Source of the DNA: Formosa sp030427735
GTDB lineage: Bacteria > Bacteroidota > Bacteroidia > Flavobacteriales > Flavobacteriaceae
Direction of reading: 5' to 3'
Assembly: GCF_051200825.1 (NCBI RefSeq)
Contig: NZ_CP195158.1
Span: forward strand, 1,798,001-1,862,000
DNA length: 64,000 nt
This document shows positions 25,472 through 34,952 of this stretch, piece after piece; positions within the stretch are counted from its first letter, which is position 1; every line of letters starts with the position of its first letter. A program made the translations under genes and the position numbers. The notes under the pieces are model-generated. The model searched no databases, had not been told where the DNA came from, and was given only the letters and a program-made list of their open reading frames with translations.

Positions 25472-26248
25472 ATGACAAACGATTTTTTAACTATAGCTGA
25501 TAAAACATTTAAAAGCCGACTGTTTACAGGAACAGGAAAATTCAGTTCGTCGGCATTGATGAAAGAGGCGATTTTAGCTTCGGAAAGCGAATTGGTAACC
25601 GTGGCTTTAAAACGCGTAAATGTAACTGAAAAAGAAGATGATATCTTATCGCACTTAAACCATGAGACTATTCATTTACTGCCAAACACATCAGGTGTTC
25701 GCACAGCTGAAGAAGCGGTATTTGCCGCACAATTATCTCGTGAAGCACTAAATACCAATTGGGTAAAATTAGAAATTCACCCCGACCCTAAATATTTATT
25801 GCCAGATCCTATCGAAACCTTAAAAGCAGCCGAAATTTTGGTGAAAGAAGGTTTTGTGGTGATGCCTTATATTCATGCCGATCCTGTTTTATGCAAGCGT
25901 TTGGAGGATGTTGGTGTGCAATGCGTTATGCCTTTAGGAGCGCCAATTGGCAGTAACAAAGGCTTAAAAACTTTAGAGTTTTTAGAGATTATTATTGCGC
26001 AAAGTAATGTACCGGTAATTGTTGATGCCGGTATTGGAAGTCCGTCGCATGCCGCTCACGCCATGGAATTGGGTGCCGATGCTGTGTTGGTGAATACAGC
26101 CATTGCGGTCTCTCAAAACCCGATTGCAATGGGCAAAGCATTCAAATTGGCTGTTGGGGCTGGCCGCATGGCATACCAAGCAAAATTAGCACCTGTTAAG
26201 CAGCAGGCCGAAGCGAGTAGTCCGCTAACTAGTTTTTTAAATTTATAA
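25472..26248 (+). CDS. thiG: Thiazole synthase ThiG
   Basis: The 258-residue TIM barrel condenses deoxyxylulose phosphate, dehydroglycine and the ThiS thiocarboxylate. Diagnostic parts are FKSRLFTGTGKFSS, TNWVKLEIHPDPKYLLPDP (with the Schiff-base Lys), MPLGAPIGSNKGL and VDAGIGSPSHAAHAMELGADAVLVNTAIA. It lies 36 bp after thiE and is followed by thiH after 3 bp, as expected for enzymes forming a complex. Length is typical. Confidence 0.96.
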   Translation: MTNDFLTIADKTFKSRLFTGTGKFSSSALMKEAILASESELVTVALKRVNVTEKEDDILSHLNHETIHLLPNTSGVRTAEEAVFAAQLSREALNTNWVKLEIHPDPKYLLPDPIETLKAAEILVKEGFVVMPYIHADPVLCKRLEDVGVQCVMPLGAPIGSNKGLKTLEFLEIIIAQSNVPVIVDAGIGSPSHAAHAMELGADAVLVNTAIAVSQNPIAMGKAFKLAVGAGRMAYQAKLAPVKQQAEASSPLTSFLNL

Positions 26249-26251
26249 TTT

Positions 26252-27364
26252 ATGAGTCATTTTAAAACGGTTTTCGAAGGTTACGATTGGGATGAGACGC
26301 TCGCGAGTATTTATGCAAAAACCACTCAAGATGTTCAAAATGCATTACAAAAAAATCAACGTAATTTAGAAGATTTTAAAGCTTTAATTTCTCCAGCTGC
26401 GACACCGTTTTTGGAAGATATGGCGCGTTTAAGTAGCAGTATTACTAAAAAACGCTTTGGGAATACCATACAAATGTATGCACCTATGTATTTGAGTAAC
26501 GAGTGCCAAAATATTTGCACGTACTGCGGATTTAGTATGACCAATAAAATTCCGCGTAGAACACTCACGGATGCCGAAATCCTAAAAGAAGTCGCTTATC
26601 TAAAATCGAAAGGTTATAACCATATTTTATTGGTTACTGGTGAAGCTAATCGTACCGTTGGCGTGTCGTATTTGAAAAATGCCATTCAGTTAATTCGCAA
26701 TCAGTTTGCAAATATCACTATTGAAGTACAACCGTTGGATCAAGAAGAATATGAGCTTTTAATTGAAAACGGATTGTACGCCGTGCTTGTGTATCAGGAA
26801 ACCTATCATAAAGCCGAATACAAAAAACACCATCCAAAAGGTAAAAAATCGAATTTCGATTATCGTTTAGATACTCCCGATCGTTTGGGAAAAGCGGGTA
26901 TTCATAAAATAGGTTTAGGTAGTTTATACGGTTTAGAAGACTGGCGTGCCGATAGCTTTTTTACGGCCTTACATTTAAAATACCTTCAAAAAACCTATTG
27001 GAAAACCAAATATTCGTTATCGTTTCCGCGATTACGACCATTTTCTGGTGGATTGGAACCAAAAGTTGAAATGACCGATCGGGACTTAGTGCAACTTATT
27101 TGTGCTTTTAGATTATTAGACGAAGATGTCGAATTGTCGATGTCGACACGCGAAAGTGAAATTTTCAGAAATCATATTGTCAATTTGGGCATCACGTCCA
27201 TAAGTGCCGAATCAAAAACCAATCCAGGTGGTTATGTTGTTGAACAGCAATCTTTAGAGCAATTCGAGATTTCTGACGAACGTTCAACAGAAGTTATTAC
27301 TGATATGTTAAAACAAAACGGCTTGGAAGTGGTTTGGAAAGATTGGGAAAATAATTGGCAATAA
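26252..27364 (+). CDS. thiH: 2-iminoacetate synthase ThiH
   Basis: The 370-residue radical SAM enzyme cleaves tyrosine to give dehydroglycine and p-cresol for ThiG. The cluster motif is Cys85-x3-Cys89-x2-Cys92 (CQNICTYC). Further marks are VTGEANRTVGVSYLKN, TIEVQPLDQEEYE, YHKAEYKKHHPKGKKSNF, and GGYVVEQQSLEQFEI. Its presence, with no glycine oxidase ThiO, indicates the tyrosine-dependent anaerobic-compatible route. It follows thiG by 3 bp and precedes thiF by a short overlap. Confidence 0.96.
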   Translation: MSHFKTVFEGYDWDETLASIYAKTTQDVQNALQKNQRNLEDFKALISPAATPFLEDMARLSSSITKKRFGNTIQMYAPMYLSNECQNICTYCGFSMTNKIPRRTLTDAEILKEVAYLKSKGYNHILLVTGEANRTVGVSYLKNAIQLIRNQFANITIEVQPLDQEEYELLIENGLYAVLVYQETYHKAEYKKHHPKGKKSNFDYRLDTPDRLGKAGIHKIGLGSLYGLEDWRADSFFTALHLKYLQKTYWKTKYSLSFPRLRPFSGGLEPKVEMTDRDLVQLICAFRLLDEDVELSMSTRESEIFRNHIVNLGITSISAESKTNPGGYVVEQQSLEQFEISDERSTEVITDMLKQNGLEVVWKDWENNWQ

Positions 27365-27378
27365 CGTATTTTTATAGC

Positions 27379-28434
27379 ATGTTAAATTCCGAAGAACGCA
27401 ATCAATATAAACGCCATTTAACCCTCGATGCAATAGGGGAAGCAGGGCAAGAAAAATTAAAAGCAGCCAAAGTGTTGGTTGTAGGTGCCGGAGGTTTGGG
27501 CTGCCCAGTGTTGCAATATCTAACAGCAGCAGGTGTGGGCACTATTGGTATTATCGATCACGATGTGGTAGATCAAACCAATTTACAGCGTCAAATTTTA
27601 TACACGCAAGCGGATATTGGACAGTCAAAAGTATCTTGCGTTATAAAAAGGCTTCAGGCATTAAATCCGTTTATTGTATTTAAAGGTTACACTGATAGAT
27701 TATCCACAGAAAATGCTATTGAACTATTTAAACACTACGATATTATAGTTGATGGCACCGATAATTTTAGTACGCGATATTTAATAAACGATGCCGCAGT
27801 GTTATCTGGAAAACCGGTTGTTTTTGGGTCTATCTTCAAATTTGAAGGTCAGGTTTCTGTTTATAATTTTCATTCTGGACCAACTTACAGATGTTTATTT
27901 CCGAAACCGAATACGCTCGCTTTAAATTGTGAAGACGCAGGTGTTTTGGGAGTTTTACCAGGAATAATTGGTACGTTTCAAGCCAATGAAGTCATAAAAA
28001 TTATTTGTGGTATTGGTAACGTGTTAAGTGGGAAACTTTTAATTTTTGATGCCTTAAATATGAATCAGCATATCGTGGGTTACGAAAAAACGGAACAGTC
28101 GCAGATTGCATCACTTTCAGAAACAGTAATCTATTGTAATTCGGCTTTAAATTTTGAAGAATTAACCTTTGAAGATTACCTGAGCAAGAAAGATGAATTC
28201 TTTGTTTTGGATGTACGTACCGATAGCGAACGGAAACAATTTCATTTAGAAAGTCATCACATACCATTATCAGAATTAGAACAACGTTTTAAAGAAATTA
28301 ACACCCCAAAACCGATTTTGGTATACTGCCAATCCGGAAAGCGTTCGGCGCAAGCCATACAGCTATTAAAAACGCAACAATTAGCTAATACACTATACAA
28401 TTTAAAAGATGGGTTATTGCACGCTAAAGTTTAG
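27379..28434 (+). CDS. thiF: ThiF/MoeB-family adenylyltransferase with C-terminal rhodanese domain
   Basis: The start is set at 27379 (MLNSEERNQY); a upstream TTG or in-frame codon at 27355 would add residues not seen in the family. The N-terminal 250 residues carry the ATP-binding GAGGLG (36-41) and the IDHDVVDQTNLQRQILY and GTDNFSTRYLINDA motifs that adenylate the ThiS C-terminus. The C-terminal about 90 residues form a rhodanese domain with catalytic Cys in VYCQSGKRS. The usual paired zinc cysteines are lost (TYRCLF, and no later CxxC). The fusion suggests it accepts persulfide sulfur itself. It closes the operon. Confidence 0.88.
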   Translation: MLNSEERNQYKRHLTLDAIGEAGQEKLKAAKVLVVGAGGLGCPVLQYLTAAGVGTIGIIDHDVVDQTNLQRQILYTQADIGQSKVSCVIKRLQALNPFIVFKGYTDRLSTENAIELFKHYDIIVDGTDNFSTRYLINDAAVLSGKPVVFGSIFKFEGQVSVYNFHSGPTYRCLFPKPNTLALNCEDAGVLGVLPGIIGTFQANEVIKIICGIGNVLSGKLLIFDALNMNQHIVGYEKTEQSQIASLSETVIYCNSALNFEELTFEDYLSKKDEFFVLDVRTDSERKQFHLESHHIPLSELEQRFKEINTPKPILVYCQSGKRSAQAIQLLKTQQLANTLYNLKDGLLHAKV

Positions 28435-29240
28435 TGCCACCAAACCACAAAACATTTTTTAGTGGTGCCATTAGGGAATTTCACCCAGCATAGTGGCGCT
28501 GTTTTATTTTGAATGAGTGGCGTAATTTCTACCTTAAAGTTTTCGAAAGTTAACCAAGGGACTTGTATTTCTATGTCGCACAGCCAATTGACTTTAGTAG
28601 GAATATAAAACTTGCAATCTTTTAAATGGTGCAAAGTATCAAAATGTAAATAAAATCCAACAATGCATTGCGGATTAATTCCGTTTGCTTGTTCTAATTC
28701 AGACATGCCAAAAGGCAAAAATAGTTGTGCTTTAAAACACACTTGCTGCATTATGTTTTTTGTACTAATGTGTAAGGTATTTAACACCAACTGGGTTTCG
28801 GGTTTGTAGAGTAAGGGCAGTTGTTTGTGTTGTAACTTATTCAATTTTTCAATAAGACTGTCTTTTCGATTTGGACCTATCCAGTGGTCAAGTTCAGTAT
28901 CTCCTACGGTGTTATCGTACAAATAGAATTTGTAAATAACCTCTAAATGTGTAATAGTATCGTTTTGTTGGACTATACAATCTAATTCTCCAAGAGTTAT
29001 TTTATTATTTTGAATTTGAAGGTTTTTAGCCAATACCTTGGTCTCCGATTGTGAATTTAAATAGTTAAATATAAATTGCTCTACACGTTTTCCTAAGCGT
29101 ATATTAGAGTCAATTCTAGAGTCAAATTTTGTTTTATGATTACTAGGTAAATCAAACTGAATTAAGTTATTTACAGTGCTGTCATGCCAAAGTGCTGGTG
29201 TTGCAATGCAACCTTGATATTGTTTTTGTATAGCTTCCAT
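28431..29240 (-). CDS. DUF1853 family protein
   Basis: The 269-residue protein matches DUF1853 as I know it: LGKRVEQFIFNYL near residue 49, GELDCIVQQND and HLEVIYKFYLYD, which looks like a PD-(D/E)xK nuclease-like core, and a C-terminal CWVKFPNGTTKKCFVVWWH. It has no signal peptide. The role is unknown, and catalytic competence of the nuclease-like motif is unproved. Its stop overlaps the thiF stop by 4 bp in tail-to-tail orientation, so it is not part of the operon. Confidence 0.8.
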   Translation of the reverse strand: MEAIQKQYQGCIATPALWHDSTVNNLIQFDLPSNHKTKFDSRIDSNIRLGKRVEQFIFNYLNSQSETKVLAKNLQIQNNKITLGELDCIVQQNDTITHLEVIYKFYLYDNTVGDTELDHWIGPNRKDSLIEKLNKLQHKQLPLLYKPETQLVLNTLHISTKNIMQQVCFKAQLFLPFGMSELEQANGINPQCIVGFYLHFDTLHHLKDCKFYIPTKVNWLCDIEIQVPWLTFENFKVEITPLIQNKTAPLCWVKFPNGTTKKCFVVWWH

Positions 29241-29363
29241 AGATGCAAATTACGCATAAAACCATAAATTATTTAGAATGATTCTTTTTAGAATGTAACT
29301 ATAGAAAAACCTTACATTTTGAAAATTATTTTTTATAAATTTACATAACTAATAATCAATGTT

Positions 29364-29954
29364 TTGGCAATTAACCTTTTACCAGATAAGCATTCACGAT
29401 GGCTTCCAGTAGCTATTGTTATTCTAGGAAGCATTGTTGGACTAGGATTATTTCTTGCAAAAGAATCTGAAGTCGTGTCGTATATGACAGACGACCCTAA
29501 AGCGTGTGTTAACTGCCATGTTATGACTTCGGAATATAATAGTTGGATGCATAGCTCGCACAGAGAAGTCGCCTCTTGTAATGGATGTCATGTGCCGCAC
29601 GATAATATAGCCAACACTTATTTTTTTAAAGCTAAAGACGGATTGTATCACGCTTCTGTATTTACAATGCGCAACGAACCTCAGGTTATTTTCATGAAAG
29701 AAGCTTCGCAAGAAGTGGTTCAGCAAAACTGTATCCGTTGTCACCAGCAACAAATTACCGATACAAAATTAACGTCTTGGGTCGAGGCTCACCAGAGTAA
29801 CAGAACCGATCGGCAATGTTGGGATTGCCATAGAGAAGTGCCTCACGGTAGCGTTCATGGTTTATCGAGCACAAAATATACCATAGCTCCAATACCTACA
29901 GACCCCGAAAAAGATGTTATTCCAGAATGGTTAAAAGAAGAAATTAAAAAGTAA
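29364..29954 (+). CDS. nrfH: Cytochrome c nitrite reductase small subunit NrfH
   Basis: The 196-residue protein has one N-terminal membrane helix (about 13-32) and four CxxCH haem motifs (CVNCH, CNGCH, CIRCH, CWDCH), the NapC/NirT family pattern. NrfH takes electrons from menaquinol and passes them to NrfA. The only usable start in frame is TTG at 29364 (MAINLLPDKH); an ATG at 29360 is in another frame, so TTG is my choice. It lies 15 bp before nrfA with no promoter between, hence one operon. Confidence 0.93.
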   Translation: MAINLLPDKHSRWLPVAIVILGSIVGLGLFLAKESEVVSYMTDDPKACVNCHVMTSEYNSWMHSSHREVASCNGCHVPHDNIANTYFFKAKDGLYHASVFTMRNEPQVIFMKEASQEVVQQNCIRCHQQQITDTKLTSWVEAHQSNRTDRQCWDCHREVPHGSVHGLSSTKYTIAPIPTDPEKDVIPEWLKEEIKK

Positions 29955-29969
29955 TTAAAATTAATACAC

Positions 29970-31466
29970 ATGAAAAATTGGATCTTATTTGTCATTACCG
30001 CGATAGTAGTTTTTCTACTTGGCATGTTGGCTTCGAGTGTAATTAACAGAAAAAGTGAAGCGAAATTTGCTTATGTTCCGCAAGTTGAAATCGCAGAAAA
30101 TGAACCTAGAAATGAAGTTTGGGGTAAAAATTTTCCTAAAGAATACCAATCGTATATACAAACACTCGATACGAGTTTTGCGTCTTATCAAGGCGGAAGC
30201 GCCATGCGCGATATGTTAGAAGAAGATCCTCGTTTAGTTATTCTATGGGCTGGATATGCATTTTCGAAAGATTATAACCAAGGGCGCGGACATTATTATG
30301 CGGTAGACGATGTTCGCAATATTTTAAGAACAGGAGCTCCAAAAGGCGATGGCGATGGTCCTATGCCAGCAACATGTTGGACTTGTAAAAGTCCAGATGT
30401 ACCTCGTTTAATGAATGAAATAGGTGTTGCTGAATTTTATAAAGGAAAATGGGCAGATAAAGGCTCGGAAATTGTAAACCCTATTGGTTGTGCCGATTGC
30501 CATAACCCTAAAGATATGAGCTTACAAATAACTCGTCCAGCTTTAATTGAAGCATTCGAAGCTATGGGGAAAGATATTAATCAGGCCACACACAATGAGA
30601 TGCGTACATTAGTTTGCGCACAATGCCACGTTGAATATTATTTTAATAAGAATTTGCCAGGAAAAGAAGGCGTGCCTTATTTAGTGTTTCCATGGAAAAA
30701 TGGAATGGCAGCAGAAGACATGGAAGCTTACTACGACGATATAGAGTTTAGCGATTGGACTCACGAAATTAGCAAGGCGCCAATGTTAAAAGCACAACAT
30801 CCAGGTTACGAAACCTATTTAACTGGTGTGCATGCCGATCGTGGGGTATCGTGTGCCGACTGCCATATGCCTTACAAATCGGAAGGTGGTCAAAAATTTA
30901 CAGATCATCATATTCAATCCCCTTTAAACAATGTGGCTAATTCTTGTCAGGTTTGTCACAGACAGGAAGCTACCAAACTAATAGAGAATGTATATTCTCG
31001 ACAAAAAGCATCGACCGACTCTCGTTTAAAATTAGAAGATGCCTTAGTTAAAGCCCATTTAGAAGCAGGAAAAGCTTGGGAATTAGGTGCAACCGAAGAA
31101 CAAATGAAACCGATTCTAACGGATATTCGTCATGCACAATGGCGTTGGGATTATGCTGCAGCATCTCACGGAGCTTCATTCCACGCACCAGTAGAAATTG
31201 GGCGAGTTATTACTTCTGGACTAAATGTTGCGTTAGATGCTCGTGTAAAATTGGCCAGATTATTAGCCGAATTAGGGTATGATAAACCATTAGATTTTCC
31301 AGATGTCAGCACAAAAGAAAAAGCACAACACTATATCGGTATAGATTTAGAGCAATTAAAAAAAGAAAAAGAAGCATTTAAAAAGAATTTAATTCCTGTT
31401 TGGTTAGAAAAAGCTAAAGAAAGAGAATCTAAAATGGGAATAAAACAAGTTACAATGAGTAATTAA
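29970..31466 (+). CDS. nrfA: Ammonia-forming cytochrome c nitrite reductase NrfA
   Basis: The 498-residue enzyme has an N-terminal membrane or signal segment (1-25). The catalytic haem is bound by CWTCK (Cys136, Cys139, Lys140), the NrfA hallmark that uses Lys instead of His. Four CxxCH motifs follow (GCADCH, CAQCH, SCADCH, CQVCH). It reduces nitrite to ammonium with six electrons in the periplasm, part of dissimilatory nitrate reduction to ammonium. It is second in the operon with nrfH, and a terminator follows. A cytochrome c assembly protein gene is immediately downstream. Confidence 0.97.
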   Translation: MKNWILFVITAIVVFLLGMLASSVINRKSEAKFAYVPQVEIAENEPRNEVWGKNFPKEYQSYIQTLDTSFASYQGGSAMRDMLEEDPRLVILWAGYAFSKDYNQGRGHYYAVDDVRNILRTGAPKGDGDGPMPATCWTCKSPDVPRLMNEIGVAEFYKGKWADKGSEIVNPIGCADCHNPKDMSLQITRPALIEAFEAMGKDINQATHNEMRTLVCAQCHVEYYFNKNLPGKEGVPYLVFPWKNGMAAEDMEAYYDDIEFSDWTHEISKAPMLKAQHPGYETYLTGVHADRGVSCADCHMPYKSEGGQKFTDHHIQSPLNNVANSCQVCHRQEATKLIENVYSRQKASTDSRLKLEDALVKAHLEAGKAWELGATEEQMKPILTDIRHAQWRWDYAAASHGASFHAPVEIGRVITSGLNVALDARVKLARLLAELGYDKPLDFPDVSTKEKAQHYIGIDLEQLKKEKEAFKKNLIPVWLEKAKERESKMGIKQVTMSN

Positions 31467-31495
31467 TGAAATTATAACCAGCTAATTTTCAACAG

Positions 31496-31522
31496 CCTCA
31501 TGATTGTTACGCAATCATGAGG
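31496..31522 (+). terminator. Terminator after nrfA
   Basis: A perfect 11-bp stem CCTCATGATTG / CAATCATGAGG with a TTACG loop is followed by TTTGTTAT. It separates nrfHA from ccsBA, though some readthrough is likely given the 19-bp distance to the next start. Confidence 0.85.
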
Positions 31523-31541
31523 TTTGTTATATTTATAAATT

Positions 31542-34500
31542 ATGAATAAAATATTTCGCCTCTTATTTTCGCCTGCATCAGCATTAATTCTACTTTTAAT
31601 CTTCGCCATTTCTATGGCTACAGCCACTTTTGTGGAAAACGATTTTAGTACGCAAACGGCGCGTACTTTAATTTATAATTCTTGGTGGTTTGAAGTTGTA
31701 ATGCTTCTGTTGACCTTAAATTTTATAGCAAATATTTTTAAATATAAACTGTATCGCAAAGGAAAAACGCCCATACTACTGTTTCATCTTGCTTTTGTAA
31801 TTATTTTAATAGGGGCGGGCATTACCCGTTTTACTGCTTACGAAGGTATTATGAGAATTCGTGAGGGCGGAACGTCTAATACTATCATTTCCGATAGAAA
31901 TTTTATTCAGCTTCATGCCAGTACAAACAACAAAGCAGTAAACGCAAAAAAGGAACTGTATTTTTCACCTTTAAGAGATAATAATTTCAGTTTAAGTGAA
32001 ACGTTAGACGGAAACAATATTACAATTACTTTTAAAGAGTTTATAGCTGATGCTACATTGGATTTAAAAGATGTTGATACTGACGGTGAATCTATTTTGG
32101 AAGTTGTTGTTTCGGAAGGTGAAGGTCGTGAAAATAGACTGCTAAAGAAGGGAGAAATCATGAAAGTTGGTCTGCATCAACACGAAGTAGCCTTTCAAAA
32201 CGAACACCCAAACGCCGTTAATATTAGAGAAACACAAACAGGCTTAGAAATTAAAGCCGCCCATACTATTAGCTCTTTTGTAATGGCCGAACAAAAAGCT
32301 GGAAATTTAGAAGCAAATAGTTGGCACCCTATGACTTTACGAACTTTATATCGTGTAGGCGATTTATCTTTTGTGCCAGTAACTTATCACAAAAATGCAA
32401 AAATGGGATGGGTATCTGCATCCGAAAAGCCAAAAGATAATAAAGATACTATTGATGATATTCTTATTTTAGAAGCTACTGTTAACGGAAAAACTGAAGA
32501 TGTTGAGCTATTGTACCGGCACGGATTTTTGCCAAGTACGGAAACAAAGACCATAAATGATGTAGCAGTAACATTATCTTACGGTGCCACACCCATACTT
32601 ACGCCTTTTGAAGTGAAATTAAACGATTTCGAATTGGTGCGTTATCCAGGCTCTACCAGTCCGTCGTCTTATGCTAGCGAAATAACTTTAACAGACAAGA
32701 GAAACCAAGACGCTTTCGATTATAGAATTTATATGAATAATGTATTGGATTATGATGGCTATCGATTTTTTCAAGCCTCTTATGATACCGATGAACAGGG
32801 AACAGTTTTAGCTGTAAATCACGACCGTCCGGGAACTTATGTTACTTATATTGGTTATTTTTTAATGGGATTGGGTATGTTGTGGACCCTTTTTGGTAAA
32901 GGCTCCCGTTTTTCGTTAATACAGCGAAAACTTAAAAAATTAAAACAACAAAAAGTTTTAGTAACCATCTTGCTGCTGTTTTTGGTTTTTAAAGCAAAAG
33001 CAAATAATCCTGTAGATAAAGACGCTGATAGTTTGGTAAAAACCCAAGTGATCGATAAATATCATGCATCGCTTTTTGGCAGATTAATGGTTCAGGATTT
33101 AGATGGCAGGATAAAACCTATAAACTCTTTAGCTTCAGAATTTTTAAGAAAAATTTCCCGTAGACCCTATTATAAAACAGAACATGTACGATTAGATGCT
33201 AACCAGACTTTTTTGGCTATTCACGCCAATCCCGAAGCGTGGTCAAAAATTCCTTTAATAAAGATAGACCCAGAAAAGGGAGGAACTGTATTTAATGAGT
33301 TAGAACGATCTTCCGATAATTTGGTAGCTTTTAATCAATTTATAAAAAAAGATGGCGATTATATTTTAGAGTCGTATGTTGCCGAGGCCAATACCAAAAA
33401 GCCAGCAGAGCGTAGTGAATTTGATAAAGAAATTATAAAAGTTGATGAGCGATTTAATATTTTATATAATATTTTTTCGGGAAATTATTTAAAAATCTTT
33501 CCGTTGAAAGACGATGAGACGCAGACTTGGTATAGTCCGTCACACAATTTCTCTAATTTTAAACAAGAAGACTCCGATTTTGCTAAAGGCATACTTCCTA
33601 TTTATTTTAGAGATATTTACAATGCAAAATCCAGTGGGGATTGGACTGCTGCGGAAAACGATTTAGCTTACATTAAGAAATATCAGCAAATTATAGCGGC
33701 AGATATTATGCCATCGCAACAACATTTAGAAGCCGAATTGTGGTACAACGAGCTAAACTTGTACTTCTGGCTATTTCAAGCCTATTGGACCTTAGGTTTA
33801 GTGTTATTGGTTATGGCGATTTATCGTATTTTTTCTACTAAAAAATATTTGAATTATATTTTTAATGCTTTGGTTGTTATTACATTAATCACTTTTATTA
33901 TTCATACAGGAAACTTATTGCTGCGTTGGTATGTAGCGCAGCATGCGCCTTGGAGTAACGGTTACGAAATGATTACGTTTGTTGCGTGGTCTATCATGCT
34001 TTTTGGAATTGTATTTTATAAAAAATCTGATTTTACATTGCCTTTAGCAACACTGTTTGCTGGCACACTGTTGTTCGTAAGTTATTTGGACTGGTTAAGT
34101 CCGGAAATCACGAATTTAATGCCTGTTCTAAAATCGTATTGGTTAAAAATTCATGTGGCTACTATTATTAGCAGTTACGCACCTTTGGCTTTATCGGCTT
34201 TGCTTGGGTTAATGGCTTTAATTTTAATGATTGTAAAAAACAAAACAAACAGCTACCAAATAGAATTGCGTATTAAAGAACTGAGTTATATTAACGAATT
34301 ATCTATGACTATAGGTTTGTTTATCCTGTCTATCGGTACGTTTTTAGGAGGTGTTTGGGCTAACGAATCCTGGGGACGTTATTGGGCATGGGACCCTAAA
34401 GAAACCTGGGCGTTAATTAGTATAATAGTTTATGCTATTGTTTTGCACTTACATTTTGTGCCAAAATTAAACAATCGCTATGTATTGAATTTGGTTAGTG

Positions 34501-34703
34501 TTATTGCCTTTTTTTCAATAATTATGACATCTTTTGGAGTTAATTATTATTTAACTGGTCTACATTCGTATGCAACAGGAGACCCTGTGCCAATACCTAA
34601 ATTTGTGTATGTTATTGTTGCAATTATCGTTATTATAAGCGCTTTGGCCTACTATAAATTTTATAATGATCGTGCTGTAAAGCACTTAAAAAGTAAAGTT
34701 TAA
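31542..34703 (+). CDS. ccsBA: Fused ResB/CcsA cytochrome c biogenesis protein (CcsBA)
   Basis: The 1053-residue protein fuses both System II haem lyase components. Residues 1-470 are ResB/CcsB-like, with three early helices (about 10-30, 45-65, 80-102), a large periplasmic region and a helix near 445. Residues 750-1045 are CcsA-like, with about seven helices and the haem-handling WGRYWAWDPKETWALISI (WWD) motif. The middle, 500-740, is periplasmic. It moves haem across the membrane and attaches it to CxxCH. Standing after nrfHA it would mature that nine-haem system, including the CWTCK site. Such fusions are common in Bacteroidota and Epsilonproteobacteria. Confidence 0.93.
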   Translation: MNKIFRLLFSPASALILLLIFAISMATATFVENDFSTQTARTLIYNSWWFEVVMLLLTLNFIANIFKYKLYRKGKTPILLFHLAFVIILIGAGITRFTAYEGIMRIREGGTSNTIISDRNFIQLHASTNNKAVNAKKELYFSPLRDNNFSLSETLDGNNITITFKEFIADATLDLKDVDTDGESILEVVVSEGEGRENRLLKKGEIMKVGLHQHEVAFQNEHPNAVNIRETQTGLEIKAAHTISSFVMAEQKAGNLEANSWHPMTLRTLYRVGDLSFVPVTYHKNAKMGWVSASEKPKDNKDTIDDILILEATVNGKTEDVELLYRHGFLPSTETKTINDVAVTLSYGATPILTPFEVKLNDFELVRYPGSTSPSSYASEITLTDKRNQDAFDYRIYMNNVLDYDGYRFFQASYDTDEQGTVLAVNHDRPGTYVTYIGYFLMGLGMLWTLFGKGSRFSLIQRKLKKLKQQKVLVTILLLFLVFKAKANNPVDKDADSLVKTQVIDKYHASLFGRLMVQDLDGRIKPINSLASEFLRKISRRPYYKTEHVRLDANQTFLAIHANPEAWSKIPLIKIDPEKGGTVFNELERSSDNLVAFNQFIKKDGDYILESYVAEANTKKPAERSEFDKEIIKVDERFNILYNIFSGNYLKIFPLKDDETQTWYSPSHNFSNFKQEDSDFAKGILPIYFRDIYNAKSSGDWTAAENDLAYIKKYQQIIAADIMPSQQHLEAELWYNELNLYFWLFQAYWTLGLVLLVMAIYRIFSTKKYLNYIFNALVVITLITFIIHTGNLLLRWYVAQHAPWSNGYEMITFVAWSIMLFGIVFYKKSDFTLPLATLFAGTLLFVSYLDWLSPEITNLMPVLKSYWLKIHVATIISSYAPLALSALLGLMALILMIVKNKTNSYQIELRIKELSYINELSMTIGLFILSIGTFLGGVWANESWGRYWAWDPKETWALISIIVYAIVLHLHFVPKLNNRYVLNLVSVIAFFSIIMTSFGVNYYLTGLHSYATGDPVPIPKFVYVIVAIIVIISALAYYKFYNDRAVKHLKSKV

Positions 34704-34922
34704 TTGGTATTCTATATTTAAAGAAGATTCTATTTTAAATCATTATATATAATTTTAGTTATTTTGAATAATGCATAATTCGCTGTTTTTGTGAATGTTA
34801 AATTGTTCGAGGTATAATTCTTTAAATTAACTTAAAACGATATTTTAAAGGAAGATAATTCCTAAAAAAAGAGTTTCTAATAATTTCTCTAAAAAAAATC
34901 TGCAAAACCCTAGAAAACGCCT

Positions 34923-34930
34923 TATTTTTG
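34923..34930 (+). promoter_or_regulatory. Promoter -7 element for the helicase gene
   Basis: TATTTTTG fits TAnnTTTG and lies 22 bp before the start at 34953. No convincing TTG -33 element is seen. Confidence 0.5.
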
Positions 34931-34952
34931 CAACTCTTAAAAATCAAAGTGA

